Positions 7,469 through 14,628 of a stretch of DNA of 24,488 bases are shown here, piece by piece. The stretch comes from JANMEX01 sp043744175. GTDB taxonomy: Bacteria; Pseudomonadota; Alphaproteobacteria; Rhizobiales; Rhizobiaceae. The number at the start of each line of letters is the position of its first letter. Position 1 is the first letter of the stretch. The notes under the pieces were generated by a model. The model was given only the letters and a program-made list of their open reading frames with translations. It had not been told where the DNA came from and did no database searches. The DNA lies in NCBI GenBank assembly GCA_043744175.1, contig JAYTVD010000077.1, positions 1-24,488 on the forward strand, read 5' to 3'. The position numbers and the translations under genes are program-made.

Positions 7469-7849
7469 CTACCAGATGAGCTTGCACCCGAATGTTAAGA
7501 GCGCCTTGTCGATTGAAACAATAGCGAGATTCTCAACAAGGCTTTGCGCGGCAATCAGACGGTCGAACGGATCGCGGTGCTCATCGCCAAATGCCGCGGC
7601 CGCCAAAGCATGTGCCGCGCTGATGGATAGCAGTTGAAATTGCTCATCGGCGCAATGCTTTTCAAAATCCGAAAATAGTCTAGCAGCGCCGCTCAGTTGC
7701 CCGCGCTTGAATTTTATCCCAAGCTCATAGGCAGTGATTGCACTTACATAAACTTCGCCTGATTGAATGGCATCCCTCGCCGTTTTCGATAGCCGTTCAT
7801 CATCTGAAAGCCACCATAGCAAAGCGTGAGAATCCAGCAAAAGTCTCAC
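7469..7849 (-). CDS. vapC: VapC-type PIN-domain ribonuclease toxin
   Basis: A 126-residue PIN domain toxin, the usual VapC length. The acidic metal-binding residues are all present: Asp6 (LLLDSHALLWW), Glu42 (AYELGIK), Asp93/Asp96 (HRDPFDRLIAAQ) and Asp114 (VSIDKAL), so it should be an active Mg-dependent RNase. VapC toxins usually cut tRNAs or the sarcin-ricin loop; the target here cannot be read from sequence. The GTG start overlaps the vapB stop (GTGA, 7846-7849), the normal coupled arrangement. It ends 27 bp before the TTG of glyQ on the same strand. No sign of decay. Confidence 0.92.
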   Translation of the reverse strand: MRLLLDSHALLWWLSDDERLSKTARDAIQSGEVYVSAITAYELGIKFKRGQLSGAARLFSDFEKHCADEQFQLLSISAAHALAAAAFGDEHRDPFDRLIAAQSLVENLAIVSIDKALLTFGCKLIW

Positions 7850-8091
7850 TTACGGGCTTCCCACAAATCCAATTCTTCATCGGAAAGCGGGCCAAATATC
7901 ACATTGTCGGGAACGTTTTTCAATTCAGGAAAGCCGCCCGGCTTGCGCTTTAGCGGCGCCGCTTTTTCGGTCGCAGTCAATCGCGCCACAGGTTTATCAC
8001 GGCGCAATATCAATACATCTTCACCCGCTTCGACAAGCGCAATCAGCTTGGAAAGCTCAGTTTTGGCTTTATGGATTGTGACAGAGTTCAC
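7846..8091 (-). CDS. vapB: Phd/YefM-family antitoxin of the VapBC pair
   Basis: An antitoxin of about 81 residues that should bind and block the VapC toxin through its C-terminal part and bind DNA through its N-terminal part. The N-terminus NSVTIHKAKTELSKLIALVE followed by GEDVLILRRDKPVARL is the Phd/YefM fold signature. The C-terminus (GPLSDEELDLWEARK) is the usual toxin-binding tail. Two GTG codons compete: 8097 lies one base after AGAAAGG, while 8091 lies seven bases after it, so 8091 is preferred. A promoter and a palindromic operator lie directly upstream. Confidence 0.9.
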   Translation of the reverse strand: MNSVTIHKAKTELSKLIALVEAGEDVLILRRDKPVARLTATEKAAPLKRKPGGFPELKNVPDNVIFGPLSDEELDLWEARK

Positions 8092-8104
8092 GCGCACGCC
8101 TTTC

Positions 8105-8119
8105 TAGCTAACTTAGCTA
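8105..8119. promoter_or_regulatory. Palindromic operator candidate of vapBC
   Basis: TAGCTAA-C-TTAGCTA is a perfect 7-1-7 palindrome, centred at 8112, between the predicted -10 box and the ribosome binding site of vapB. Its centre falls about where transcription should start. Toxin-antitoxin complexes of this class repress their own operon by binding such palindromes, so autoregulation is the natural reading. The site also contains two overlapping TTAGCTAA-like copies. Confidence 0.65.
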
Positions 8120-8146
8120 AAATAGCACCACACACGCCTTTGTCAA
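8119..8146 (-). promoter_or_regulatory. Sigma70-type promoter of vapBC (possibly glyQ-CDGSH-glyS)
   Basis: On the minus strand TTGACA (8146-8141), a perfect -35 consensus, is followed after 16 bp by TATTTT (8124-8119). The -35 starts immediately after the stop codon of the upstream TPR gene. No other equally good promoter was seen between here and glyS, and there is no terminator between vapC and glyQ, so this promoter may also serve the glycyl-tRNA synthetase genes. Confidence 0.6.
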
Positions 8147-9871
8147 TCACCCCTTCTTGTCGGTATTTGCCTCAGCCACCAATGGTTTGGCATTGGCCAT
8201 TTTGGTTTTGATCTTTAGATTATCCACATCGTCGGACTTAGCATCCAGCGCATGCTGCCATTGGAAATTGGCTTCCAACTTGCGGCCCGCGCGCCAGTAG
8301 GCATCGCCTAGATGGTCATTGATGGTGGCATCTTCGGGGCGCAGGCTGATGGCTTTTTGTAGCTCCGTGACTGCGTCATCGAATTTACCGAGGCGGTAGT
8401 AGGCCCAGCCGAGCGAGTCCACGATATAGCCGTCATCGGGGCGAAGCTCGACAGCTTTGCGGATCATGCCGAGCGCTTCGTCCAAATTCAGGTTCATATC
8501 AACGTAGGAATAGCCAAGATAATTGAGCACCTGCGGCTGGTCAGGATAGAGTTTCAGCGCTGTTTTGAAGCTCTCCTCGGCAATTGGCCATGTCTTGGTG
8601 CGCTCATGGGCAATGCCGCGCTGATAGTAGAGGTTCCAGTCCTTGCGGTCCGGCGCGCCAATCGCGGCTATCGCTTTATCATAGACTTCGGCGGCAGATT
8701 TGAAGTCTTTCTTGGCCGCATAAACGCCGCCAAGAGCTGTGTAGGTGCGCGGGTCGGCGGGATCTTGCGCCATCAACGCGTTCAGATCTTTAATGGCTTC
8801 ATCGGTCTTGTCGAGATCGGCCAAATTGAGGCTCATCTGCAAATTGGCAGCCCGCTTGAATGGCGAGCCTTCGGGCACAGCGCGATAGTTGGTGATTGCC
8901 AATTCCTGCTGGTTCAAGCCTTCAGCAATACCAGCCAGTTGGATGAGAGTGACATCATTGTCAGGCTTGGCAGCCAATGAAAGCTGCAAATAAAGCGTTG
9001 AGAACGACTCCGAGCCATCGCGGCGCACGGCGGCACCGATATCAAACAGCACTTCCGCAAGGCCAGCCTTGGCATCGGCGACAAGTGGCTCAACTGTGCC
9101 GCCTGCTTCCACAATTTTGCGCAAGGCCAAAAGCGGCGGGCGCTCCGGTGCCACTTCCAGACCTTGGTCGATGATTTTCAGCGCCGCATCCTTCTTGCCA
9201 TCGCGGGCCTGGAAGCGCGCGTAGGATTCTACGGCACGCAACCAACTGTCGGGAGCCGCGCCACCATCCGGGCTGTTCAGCGCCTCCTCATAGGCCGCTG
9301 CGGCACCAACCTTGTCGCCCGAGGCATCAAGTATCATTGCCTTGTGAATAAGCTTAAACAGGTCCACCCACTGCGGGCCTTGTATCTTAGAGATGTACTC
9401 TGCCGCTTCTTTGCCATTGCCCGCGCCAAGCTTCACCCAGCCCGTCATCAGGTTGGCGACAAGACGATCCAAATCGCTTTGCTGCGCCAGTTTCAGCAGC
9501 GTTTCTGCATCATCCCACTTCTTCTTATCGACGGCATCAATGGCCAGAGCCACGCGTGATACGCGCTCTATCTCCGGCATGGTTTTCAGCTTTTCAGCGT
9601 AGGGAAGCGCCTCTGTGAACTGACCGTTGGTGATAAGTCCAAGCATTAAATCTTGCTCGAACTTGGTGTTGCCGGATTCAAAACCGAGCGCTTGCTTATA
9701 ATAGGCGATCATCGCGGCAAAATCATTGTCACCCTCGGCGACCTGTGCAGATAATAGCGCACCCGTCAGCGTGCGCGAGGCAACGGGCACTTCTGCCGTG
9801 GCATATGAATGTGCGATAGAGGCACCAAGCAGCGCAAGCAAAAGAGAAAGTGTTGAAAACGTCTTATTCAT
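8147..9871 (-). CDS. Exported tetratricopeptide-repeat protein
   Basis: A 574-residue TPR protein. Residues 1-24 are a signal peptide (MNKTFSTLSLLLALLGASIA, cleaved after a nearby SYA), so it works in the periplasm or at the outer membrane. TPR units are spread through the protein and clearest from about residue 360 to 560, for example LNYLGYSYVDMNLNLDEAL, VDSLGWAYYRLGKFDDAV and INDHLGDAYWRAGRKLEA. This C-terminal wording is typical of a widespread alphaproteobacterial TPR family. AGGGCG lies before the ATG. It is a scaffold rather than an enzyme; no partner can be named. It is the first gene of the minus-strand run that leads through vapBC to glyQ and glyS, with 55 bp to vapB. Confidence 0.85.
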   Translation of the reverse strand: MNKTFSTLSLLLALLGASIAHSYATAEVPVASRTLTGALLSAQVAEGDNDFAAMIAYYKQALGFESGNTKFEQDLMLGLITNGQFTEALPYAEKLKTMPEIERVSRVALAIDAVDKKKWDDAETLLKLAQQSDLDRLVANLMTGWVKLGAGNGKEAAEYISKIQGPQWVDLFKLIHKAMILDASGDKVGAAAAYEEALNSPDGGAAPDSWLRAVESYARFQARDGKKDAALKIIDQGLEVAPERPPLLALRKIVEAGGTVEPLVADAKAGLAEVLFDIGAAVRRDGSESFSTLYLQLSLAAKPDNDVTLIQLAGIAEGLNQQELAITNYRAVPEGSPFKRAANLQMSLNLADLDKTDEAIKDLNALMAQDPADPRTYTALGGVYAAKKDFKSAAEVYDKAIAAIGAPDRKDWNLYYQRGIAHERTKTWPIAEESFKTALKLYPDQPQVLNYLGYSYVDMNLNLDEALGMIRKAVELRPDDGYIVDSLGWAYYRLGKFDDAVTELQKAISLRPEDATINDHLGDAYWRAGRKLEANFQWQHALDAKSDDVDNLKIKTKMANAKPLVAEANTDKKG

Positions 9872-10023
9872 TCATATCGCCCTGATTGCCACAGTCATTG
9901 TTAAAGCGTTTTCGCACGCGTTGTCTTGGCGCAAATCACTTGAGATTTCATGCTCTGGGCAACATGGCTTTTTTACGCCTGCACGGCAAGGCAGCGACAT
10001 AAACAAATGCGTGATGGCCCGCC

Positions 10024-10887
10024 TTACTGTGCGGCCGCCTCATTGGCAAAATGCTTGGCCAAAAGTCCGGCGTGGAACTGCGCTAACTCATAACAAAACG
10101 TCAACTCGCGGTCACTGGAGCTCCAATAGGCATTGGGCTCGCCGCACACTTTGGCATGAAATACAATTCCGGGTTCCAGCTTGTAGGTGGTGGAAAGTGC
10201 AGCAACCAAAACGCTCAGCAAATCTGATTCTTTGATGATTGCCGCATAGGGCGCCAGCGGGCCGGACGGCACATCGTCGTAAATCACTTTGAAGTCAGTC
10301 TTGCTATTATCCGTTATCACGCTTGGTTCCAGCAACGTGGTCCAGCTGTCTTTGGCATTTTCATAATCTCCCGCACAACCGTCGCGGCGGTCATCCGGCA
10401 GACCAACTGAATCCGCAAAATCCTTAAAGCGCACCGGGTCTTGTCCCACCATCATGCACACCATCGAGTAGGCGCGCTGCTGGTCGAGGCTGTGCTCATC
10501 CCAGAACGCATAGTCGTCACCCGCCTCTTGCGCCACTTCATCGGAGAGAAACCAGCCATCCGCTGAGTCTGCCAGTGCCTTATCAAGCGTGTCATCATGG
10601 CCCTCAAGCAGCATAATTGACGACAGCGAATCCACCGCATCCTCTTCCTTGCCAAGTACGGGCAAGCCAAGTTCCGAAATCAGCATATGCCCCGCTTCAT
10701 GAAACATAACGAAGATCGCATTGCCGAACACAAATTCAATGCCTTCGGTCTGCTGCGCATCGGTCAGCCCTTCAAATTCCTTCGGCAAATCATTGGTGGG
10801 CACATCTTCCACGCCAAAGGCGAACGCGCCAAAATTAGCGGCGCAAAGAGCGGATGCGGCAAGGGCAAAAGTGGCGAAGCGATTCAT
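10024..10887 (-). CDS. Secreted DUF4344 putative metallopeptidase
   Basis: A 287-residue exported protein of the DUF4344 family. Residues 1-23 form a signal peptide ending AFA. The gluzincin-like zinc motif HEAGH is at residues 63-67, and the following GKEEDAVDS (about 80-88) is the likely place of the third, acidic ligand. The C-terminal ELTFCYELAQFHAGLL segment is also typical of the family. Several cysteines suggest disulfides. A GGGGGG stretch precedes the ATG. The fold points to a zinc peptidase in the periplasm or outside, but I know no demonstrated substrate. The upstream gene is separated by a terminator hairpin, so it is probably expressed on its own. Confidence 0.85.
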   Translation of the reverse strand: MNRFATFALAASALCAANFGAFAFGVEDVPTNDLPKEFEGLTDAQQTEGIEFVFGNAIFVMFHEAGHMLISELGLPVLGKEEDAVDSLSSIMLLEGHDDTLDKALADSADGWFLSDEVAQEAGDDYAFWDEHSLDQQRAYSMVCMMVGQDPVRFKDFADSVGLPDDRRDGCAGDYENAKDSWTTLLEPSVITDNSKTDFKVIYDDVPSGPLAPYAAIIKESDLLSVLVAALSTTYKLEPGIVFHAKVCGEPNAYWSSSDRELTFCYELAQFHAGLLAKHFANEAAAQ

Positions 10888-10921
10888 GAAATATCCCCCC
10901 GGATAGGCTGCGATAAGAAAT

Positions 10922-10940
10922 GGCGGCCTTTTGGGCCGCC
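10922..10940 (-). terminator. Terminator after the small secreted protein gene
   Basis: GGCGGCC and GGCCGCC form a 7-bp GC stem with a 5-nt loop, 10 bp after the stop of the small secreted protein gene. On the minus strand the stem is followed by ATTTCTTAT, a weak T-tract. It separates that gene from the DUF4344 gene. Confidence 0.65.
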
Positions 10941-10949
10941 TTTATAAAA

Positions 10950-11273
10950 TTACTTGTCGAAAGTCACTGCCGGGCTTTCGCAGATGTTCAGGCCCTTCAA
11001 TTCATGCTCAGCGCCGGTCTCATCAACGGCCTTCAGGTCGTAAATGCACTCAGGGCTACCACCGGGAATTGTCACAGTGCTGTTCTGGCCGCCTTCGAGC
11101 ACGTCTTGGCCCAAAATATCGTCGCCCCATTGATCATCATTGGCAGGCGAGGCAAAGAAGGCATCGATCTGGTAAGAGCTGTTGTTGGTCAGCGTAAACA
11201 CGGCATCGTCAGCGTAAGCTGCGGTCGAAAATACAGCCACAATCGCAGCCAAGCCCAGAATAGTTGTTTTCAA
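10950..11273 (-). CDS. Small secreted protein of unknown function, TTG start
   Basis: A 107-residue exported protein. The signal peptide starts KTTILGLAAIVAVFSTAAYA and should be cut before DDAVFTL. The mature part has TNNSSYQIDAFFASP, WGDDILGQDVLEGGQ and ECIYDLKAVDETG...ICE. This looks like a beta-sandwich-type small family common in Rhizobiales, sometimes misnamed argininosuccinate lyase; the function is unknown to me. Two cysteines may pair. There is no ATG or GTG at the start of the signal peptide; TTG at 11273 is preceded by GGAGG with a 5-base gap, so the TTG start is well supported. A terminator follows the gene. Confidence 0.8.
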   Translation of the reverse strand: MKTTILGLAAIVAVFSTAAYADDAVFTLTNNSSYQIDAFFASPANDDQWGDDILGQDVLEGGQNSTVTIPGGSPECIYDLKAVDETGAEHELKGLNICESPAVTFDK

Positions 11274-11430
11274 TAGTGCCTCCGTCAAACCCACCCTTGG
11301 GTCATAGAGCTTCAAACTAGCAGATTCGTCGCTGGAATAAAGACGGAAATTCTCATTTATTTACAGATGCTTAATTGCAGCTTACTCATGATTTAGTAGA
11401 TGTTTATATAGCTGGGGTCGGGACATAGAA

Positions 11431-11459
11431 AAAGGCCGCGAACAGTGCTCGCGACCTTT
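11431..11459 (-). terminator. Intrinsic terminator of ettA
   Basis: AAAGG-C-CGCGA / TCGCG-A-CCTTT forms a long stem with one mismatch and a 7-nt loop. It lies about 25 bp after the ettA stop. On the minus strand the stem runs into TTTTTC, so it ends ettA transcription; on the plus strand it is followed by CTAATTTTC and may also work in reverse. Confidence 0.75.
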
Positions 11460-11484
11460 CTAATTTTCTTTAAGACAGAAGAAA

Positions 11485-13134
11485 TTACCGCGTCAATCTC
11501 TTATACGTAACGCGCTTCGGATTCACACTCTCAGGCCCCAAACGCCTGATCTTATCCTGCTCGTAATCTTCGAAGTTACCTTCAAACCATTCCACATGGC
11601 TGTCGCCTTCAAAGGCCAGAATGTGGGTGGCCAGACGGTCGAGGAACATGCGATCATGGGAGATGATAACGGCGCAACCGGCGAAGTTTTCCAGCGCGTC
11701 TTCGAGCGCCGACAAGGTTTCTGTATCCAAATCGTTGGTCGGTTCGTCGAGGAGGATAACGTTGCCGCCATTTTTCAGCATCTTGGCCAAATGCACGCGG
11801 TTGCGCTGGCCGCCCGAGAGGTTGGCCACCTTCTGCTGCTGGTCGCCGCCACGGAAATTGAACGTCGAGCAATAGGCGCGGCTGTTCATTTCATACTTGC
11901 CGATTTTGATAATGTCGTTGCCGCCGGAAATTTCTTCCCAGACATTGTTCGTGCCCACCAGCAAATCGCGGCTCTGGTCCACGTAGCCAAGATGCACGGT
12001 GTCACCTAGTTCCAGGGTGCCTTCATCCGGCTTTTCCTGTCCGGTAATCATGCGGAACAGCGTTGTTTTACCCGCGCCGTTCGGCCCGATAACGCCGACG
12101 ATGCCGCCTGCTGGCAGCTTGAACGAGAGATTGTCAATCAGCAGCCGGTCGCCATAGCTTTTAGAAATGCCGTTGGCCTCGATGACGCGGTTGCCCAGAC
12201 GCTCGCCGGCCGGAATGAGAATCTGCGTTTCTGTTGGGCGGCGGTTTTCTGCCTCTGCCACCAAATCCGCAAACTTGGAAATACGCGCCTTAGATTTTGT
12301 CTGGCGCGCCTTCGGGCTTGAGGCGATCCACAGGCGCTCGCGCTCGATGGACTTCTGGCGGCTGTCGTCTTCACGGCCCTCTTGGCGCATACGCTTGGCC
12401 TTGGCTTCCAGATAGGCGGAATAATTGCCTTCGTAAGGAATGCTCTTGCCACGGTCGATTTCGAGAATCCAACCCGTCACATTGTCAAGGAAGTAGCGAT
12501 CATGGGTAACAATCAGCACGGAGCCTTCATAGGCGCGCAAATGCTTTTCAAGCCAGGCAACAGTCTCGGCGTCCAAATGGTTGGTTGGTTCGTCAAGCAG
12601 CAGCAGATCAGGCTTAGTCAAAAGCAGGCGGCACAGCGCCACGCGGCGGCGCTCACCACCCGATAGCTTGGTCACTTCGCTTTCCGCAGGTGGGCAGCGC
12701 AAGGCTTCCATCGCCATTTCCACTTGCGCGTCCAAATCCCATAGATTTTCCGCGTCGATCACATCCTGAAGCTTGGCCGCTTTGTCTGCGTTCTCTTCAG
12801 TGTAATCCATCATCAGCGCGTTATATTCATCCAGAACCGCCTGCTTTTTAGCAACGCCCTCTGTCACGTTTTCACGCACTGTCTTGGTCGGATCAAGATG
12901 CGGCTCTTGGCTCAAATAGCCAACCGTCGCGCCTTCGGCTAGCCAGGCTTCGCCTGTCCAGTCCTTGTCGGTTCCCGCCATAATACGAAGAATTGTGGAT
13001 TTACCCGCACCGTTCGGCCCCAAAATACCAATCTTGGCATCGGGATAGAATGACAAATGCACGTCATCGAGAACTTTTTTGGCACCGTAAGCCTTGGTCA
13101 GGCCGGACATATGATAGATAAACTGGCGAGCCAT
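11485..13134 (-). CDS. ettA: Energy-dependent translational throttle protein EttA (ABC-F)
   Basis: A 549-residue ABC-F ATPase that binds the ribosomal E site and gates the first elongation steps according to ATP/ADP. Domain 1 has Walker A GPNGAGKS (39-46), signature LSGGE (157-161) and Walker B DEPTNHLD (181-188). The EttA arm inserts around residues 95-135. The charged linker with ERERLWIASSPKARQTKSKA joins domain 2, with GPNGAGKTT, LSGGQRNRVHLAKML and LLDEPTNDLD. The family start MARQFIYHM is at ATG 13134, with GGAG about 11 bases upstream; a GTG at 13146 has no good site. It is monocistronic, ends in a terminator, and has a structured leader region upstream. Confidence 0.96.
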   Translation of the reverse strand: MARQFIYHMSGLTKAYGAKKVLDDVHLSFYPDAKIGILGPNGAGKSTILRIMAGTDKDWTGEAWLAEGATVGYLSQEPHLDPTKTVRENVTEGVAKKQAVLDEYNALMMDYTEENADKAAKLQDVIDAENLWDLDAQVEMAMEALRCPPAESEVTKLSGGERRRVALCRLLLTKPDLLLLDEPTNHLDAETVAWLEKHLRAYEGSVLIVTHDRYFLDNVTGWILEIDRGKSIPYEGNYSAYLEAKAKRMRQEGREDDSRQKSIERERLWIASSPKARQTKSKARISKFADLVAEAENRRPTETQILIPAGERLGNRVIEANGISKSYGDRLLIDNLSFKLPAGGIVGVIGPNGAGKTTLFRMITGQEKPDEGTLELGDTVHLGYVDQSRDLLVGTNNVWEEISGGNDIIKIGKYEMNSRAYCSTFNFRGGDQQQKVANLSGGQRNRVHLAKMLKNGGNVILLDEPTNDLDTETLSALEDALENFAGCAVIISHDRMFLDRLATHILAFEGDSHVEWFEGNFEDYEQDKIRRLGPESVNPKRVTYKRLTR

Positions 13135-13249
13135 AGCGCGCTGCACTCCACGTTTGGAAGGAAAGTTGCCGCCCTCTTAAGGGTAAAGCCGCCAAGGGGC
13201 AAGGTTTGCGAGATACGCAGCCACACTATTCCTGCAAAAGATGTGATAC

Positions 13250-13454
13250 AAAAAATGTGAGCCGGGCCTTGGTATTCCAAGTGCCCGGCTCTCCCCTCTG
13301 GACACCGCAGCGACGTGGACGGGGTCGCGCTCGCGGTGACAGAACTCTTGCAGCAAGCTAAAGCCCGTGCGGCTCTATCGCTGCTAACAAAATTTCGAAG
13401 AGCACCGGGCCAGCATTTTGCGGCGACCGGTGCTCTTGGTGTTTATCCCGGCAA
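13250..13454 (-). ncRNA. Candidate structured sRNA or attenuator leader upstream of ettA
   Basis: On the minus strand three strong hairpins follow each other: AAGAGCACCGG/CCGGTGCTCTT (13437-13398, 11-bp perfect arms); CACCGC..GCGAC/GTCGC..GCGGTG (13338-13303, nested); and GAGCCGGGC-A-CTTGG/CCAAG-GCCCGGCTC (13291-13259). The last is followed by ACA and six T (13255-13250), a textbook intrinsic terminator. A weak promoter (CTTGTG, 16 bp, TACAGT; 13488-13461) would start RNA near 13454. ettA begins about 115 nt after the terminator, so the RNA could be a separate ~205-nt sRNA or an ettA attenuator. Signatures of SRP RNA, RNase P RNA, tmRNA or a known riboswitch were not recognised. No protein gene fits here. 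Confidence 0.5.
13259..13291 (-). terminator. Terminator hairpin ending the ettA-leader RNA
   Basis: A stem of 9 plus 5 base pairs with a single bulged A and a 4-nt loop, followed on the minus strand by ACATTTTTT. It lies upstream of ettA in the same orientation and is not the end of any protein gene on that strand, so it ends either an sRNA or a prematurely terminated ettA transcript. Confidence 0.75.
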
Positions 13455-13633
13455 GGCTAGACTGTATTTTTTTTGCAGTGCACACAAGTGTTATTTTTGT
13501 ATTTTTCAATGTTTTCAATGGCTTGCACGAATAATGAGCAATTGCATTTTATCGTGCAGGCGTTTTGAACTGAATTTGTGCAGTTGACTAATGCGTAAGC
13601 GTAAAGCACTTAAGTTAAGTTGAGGAGATTCAG
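13455..13633. promoter_or_regulatory. AT-rich divergent regulatory region between ettA leader and hydrolase gene
   Basis: No coding sequence is supported here. The stretch has T-runs (13466-13474, 13491-13506), a tandem repeat of TTTTCAATG (13503-13511 and 13512-13520), and an inverted repeat TGCACGA (13524-13530) / TCGTGCA (13552-13558) with a 21-base spacer. A weak plus-strand promoter TTGAAC (13565-13570) with TAATGC 18 bp on fits the downstream hydrolase gene, and GAGGAG six bases before the ATG is its ribosome binding site. The inverted repeat lies just upstream of that promoter and could bind a regulator. Confidence 0.4.
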
Positions 13634-14560
13634 ATGTTCGCGCAAACCAGTCATATGTTGTCACCGTCGGGCGCTAATCTTTGTGTATATTATGAACCGG
13701 CCCAGGGTACGGCCCGTGGAATCATACAGATAAATCACGGTCTGGCCGAACATGCGGCGCGCTACGCACGCTTTGCCAAATTTCTCAGTACCAGAGGCTT
13801 TCATGTTTACGCGCATGATCATCGCGGGCACGGCAAGACGACCTTGCCTGAAGTCTCGCTCGGCAGCTTTGCCAAGGGCGAAGGCTGGCAGTCGGTTTTG
13901 GACGATACATTATTCATGCGCGAAACAGCCCGCAACAACCATCCCATTTTCCCTTTGGTAGTTTTTGGCCATTCTATGGGTGGCCTCGTTGCCATGAACT
14001 CGCTGCTGCGCGATCCGCAGAACGTCACCGCTGGTGCCATCTGGAACGCCAACTTCTCAGCCGGACTTTTAGGCCGCGTCGGCCAAGGCATTTTGGCAGT
14101 GGAGCGCATGTTGCTCGGCTCGGACGTTCCCTCCGTCATGCTGCCCAAACTCACATTCCAAGATTGGGCAAAGAAAGAAACTGATGGCCGCACAGCGTTC
14201 GACTGGCTTTCCCGCGACAAGGCCGAAGTGGACCTTTATGTTCACGACCCGCTCTGCGGCTGGGATGCCTCCGTTGGCATGTGGCAGGACGTATTCCGTC
14301 TGATTTTCCAAGGCGCGGATAATCGTAACTTCGCAAAGCTGCACAAGTCCATCCACCTGCACCTACGCGGCGGCGGCCACGACCCGGCAACGGACTTCTC
14401 CAAAGCCACCGGGGCGCTTTCAGACCGCATTGTCAAAATGGGCTTCACCAATGTCGCGACCATTATTGGTCCTGATAACCGGCACGAGTGTTTGAATGAT
14501 ATCAATCGCGAAGAGGTCATGAGCGAGTTTGGGGACTGGTTGGATAAGGTTGCGCCGTGA
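13634..14560 (+). CDS. Alpha/beta hydrolase, serine aminopeptidase S33 / monoacylglycerol-lipase-like
   Basis: A 308-residue cytosolic hydrolase of the Hydrolase_4 group (lysophospholipase or monoacylglycerol-lipase-like). The catalytic triad can be read: Ser114 in GHSMGG, Asp250 in GGHDPATD and His284 in NRHECLNDINREE. The oxyanion region is NHGLAEHAARY near residue 35, followed by YAHDHRGHGKT. The start ATG has GAGGAG six bases upstream. No signal peptide is present. The substrate is probably a lipid ester or similar small ester, but this cannot be told from sequence. The CoA-transferase gene follows after 68 bp on the same strand. Confidence 0.9.
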   Translation: MFAQTSHMLSPSGANLCVYYEPAQGTARGIIQINHGLAEHAARYARFAKFLSTRGFHVYAHDHRGHGKTTLPEVSLGSFAKGEGWQSVLDDTLFMRETARNNHPIFPLVVFGHSMGGLVAMNSLLRDPQNVTAGAIWNANFSAGLLGRVGQGILAVERMLLGSDVPSVMLPKLTFQDWAKKETDGRTAFDWLSRDKAEVDLYVHDPLCGWDASVGMWQDVFRLIFQGADNRNFAKLHKSIHLHLRGGGHDPATDFSKATGALSDRIVKMGFTNVATIIGPDNRHECLNDINREEVMSEFGDWLDKVAP

Positions 14561-14628
14561 CACGTCGCTTGGGCTTTGCTAACTAGAGCCAAATCACCGC
14601 TTACCTCCAAATAAACGGATACCTCCTT

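Noticed and set aside
10888..11285. DUF4344 gene and small secreted gene as one operon
   Set aside because: A GC-rich terminator hairpin lies between them, so joint expression is not supported beyond read-through.
13398..13437. Plus-strand terminator at the AAGAGCACCGG inverted repeat
   Set aside because: The downstream plus-strand sequence is GGTGTTTATCCC, with no proper T-tract, and no plus-strand gene ends there.
13250..13454. Assigning the ettA-leader RNA to SRP RNA, RNase P RNA, tmRNA or 6S RNA
   Set aside because: The SRP apical loop, the RNase P core and a tRNA-like end with CCA were not found. 6S RNA cannot be excluded by eye, but its single long stem with a central bubble was not evident.
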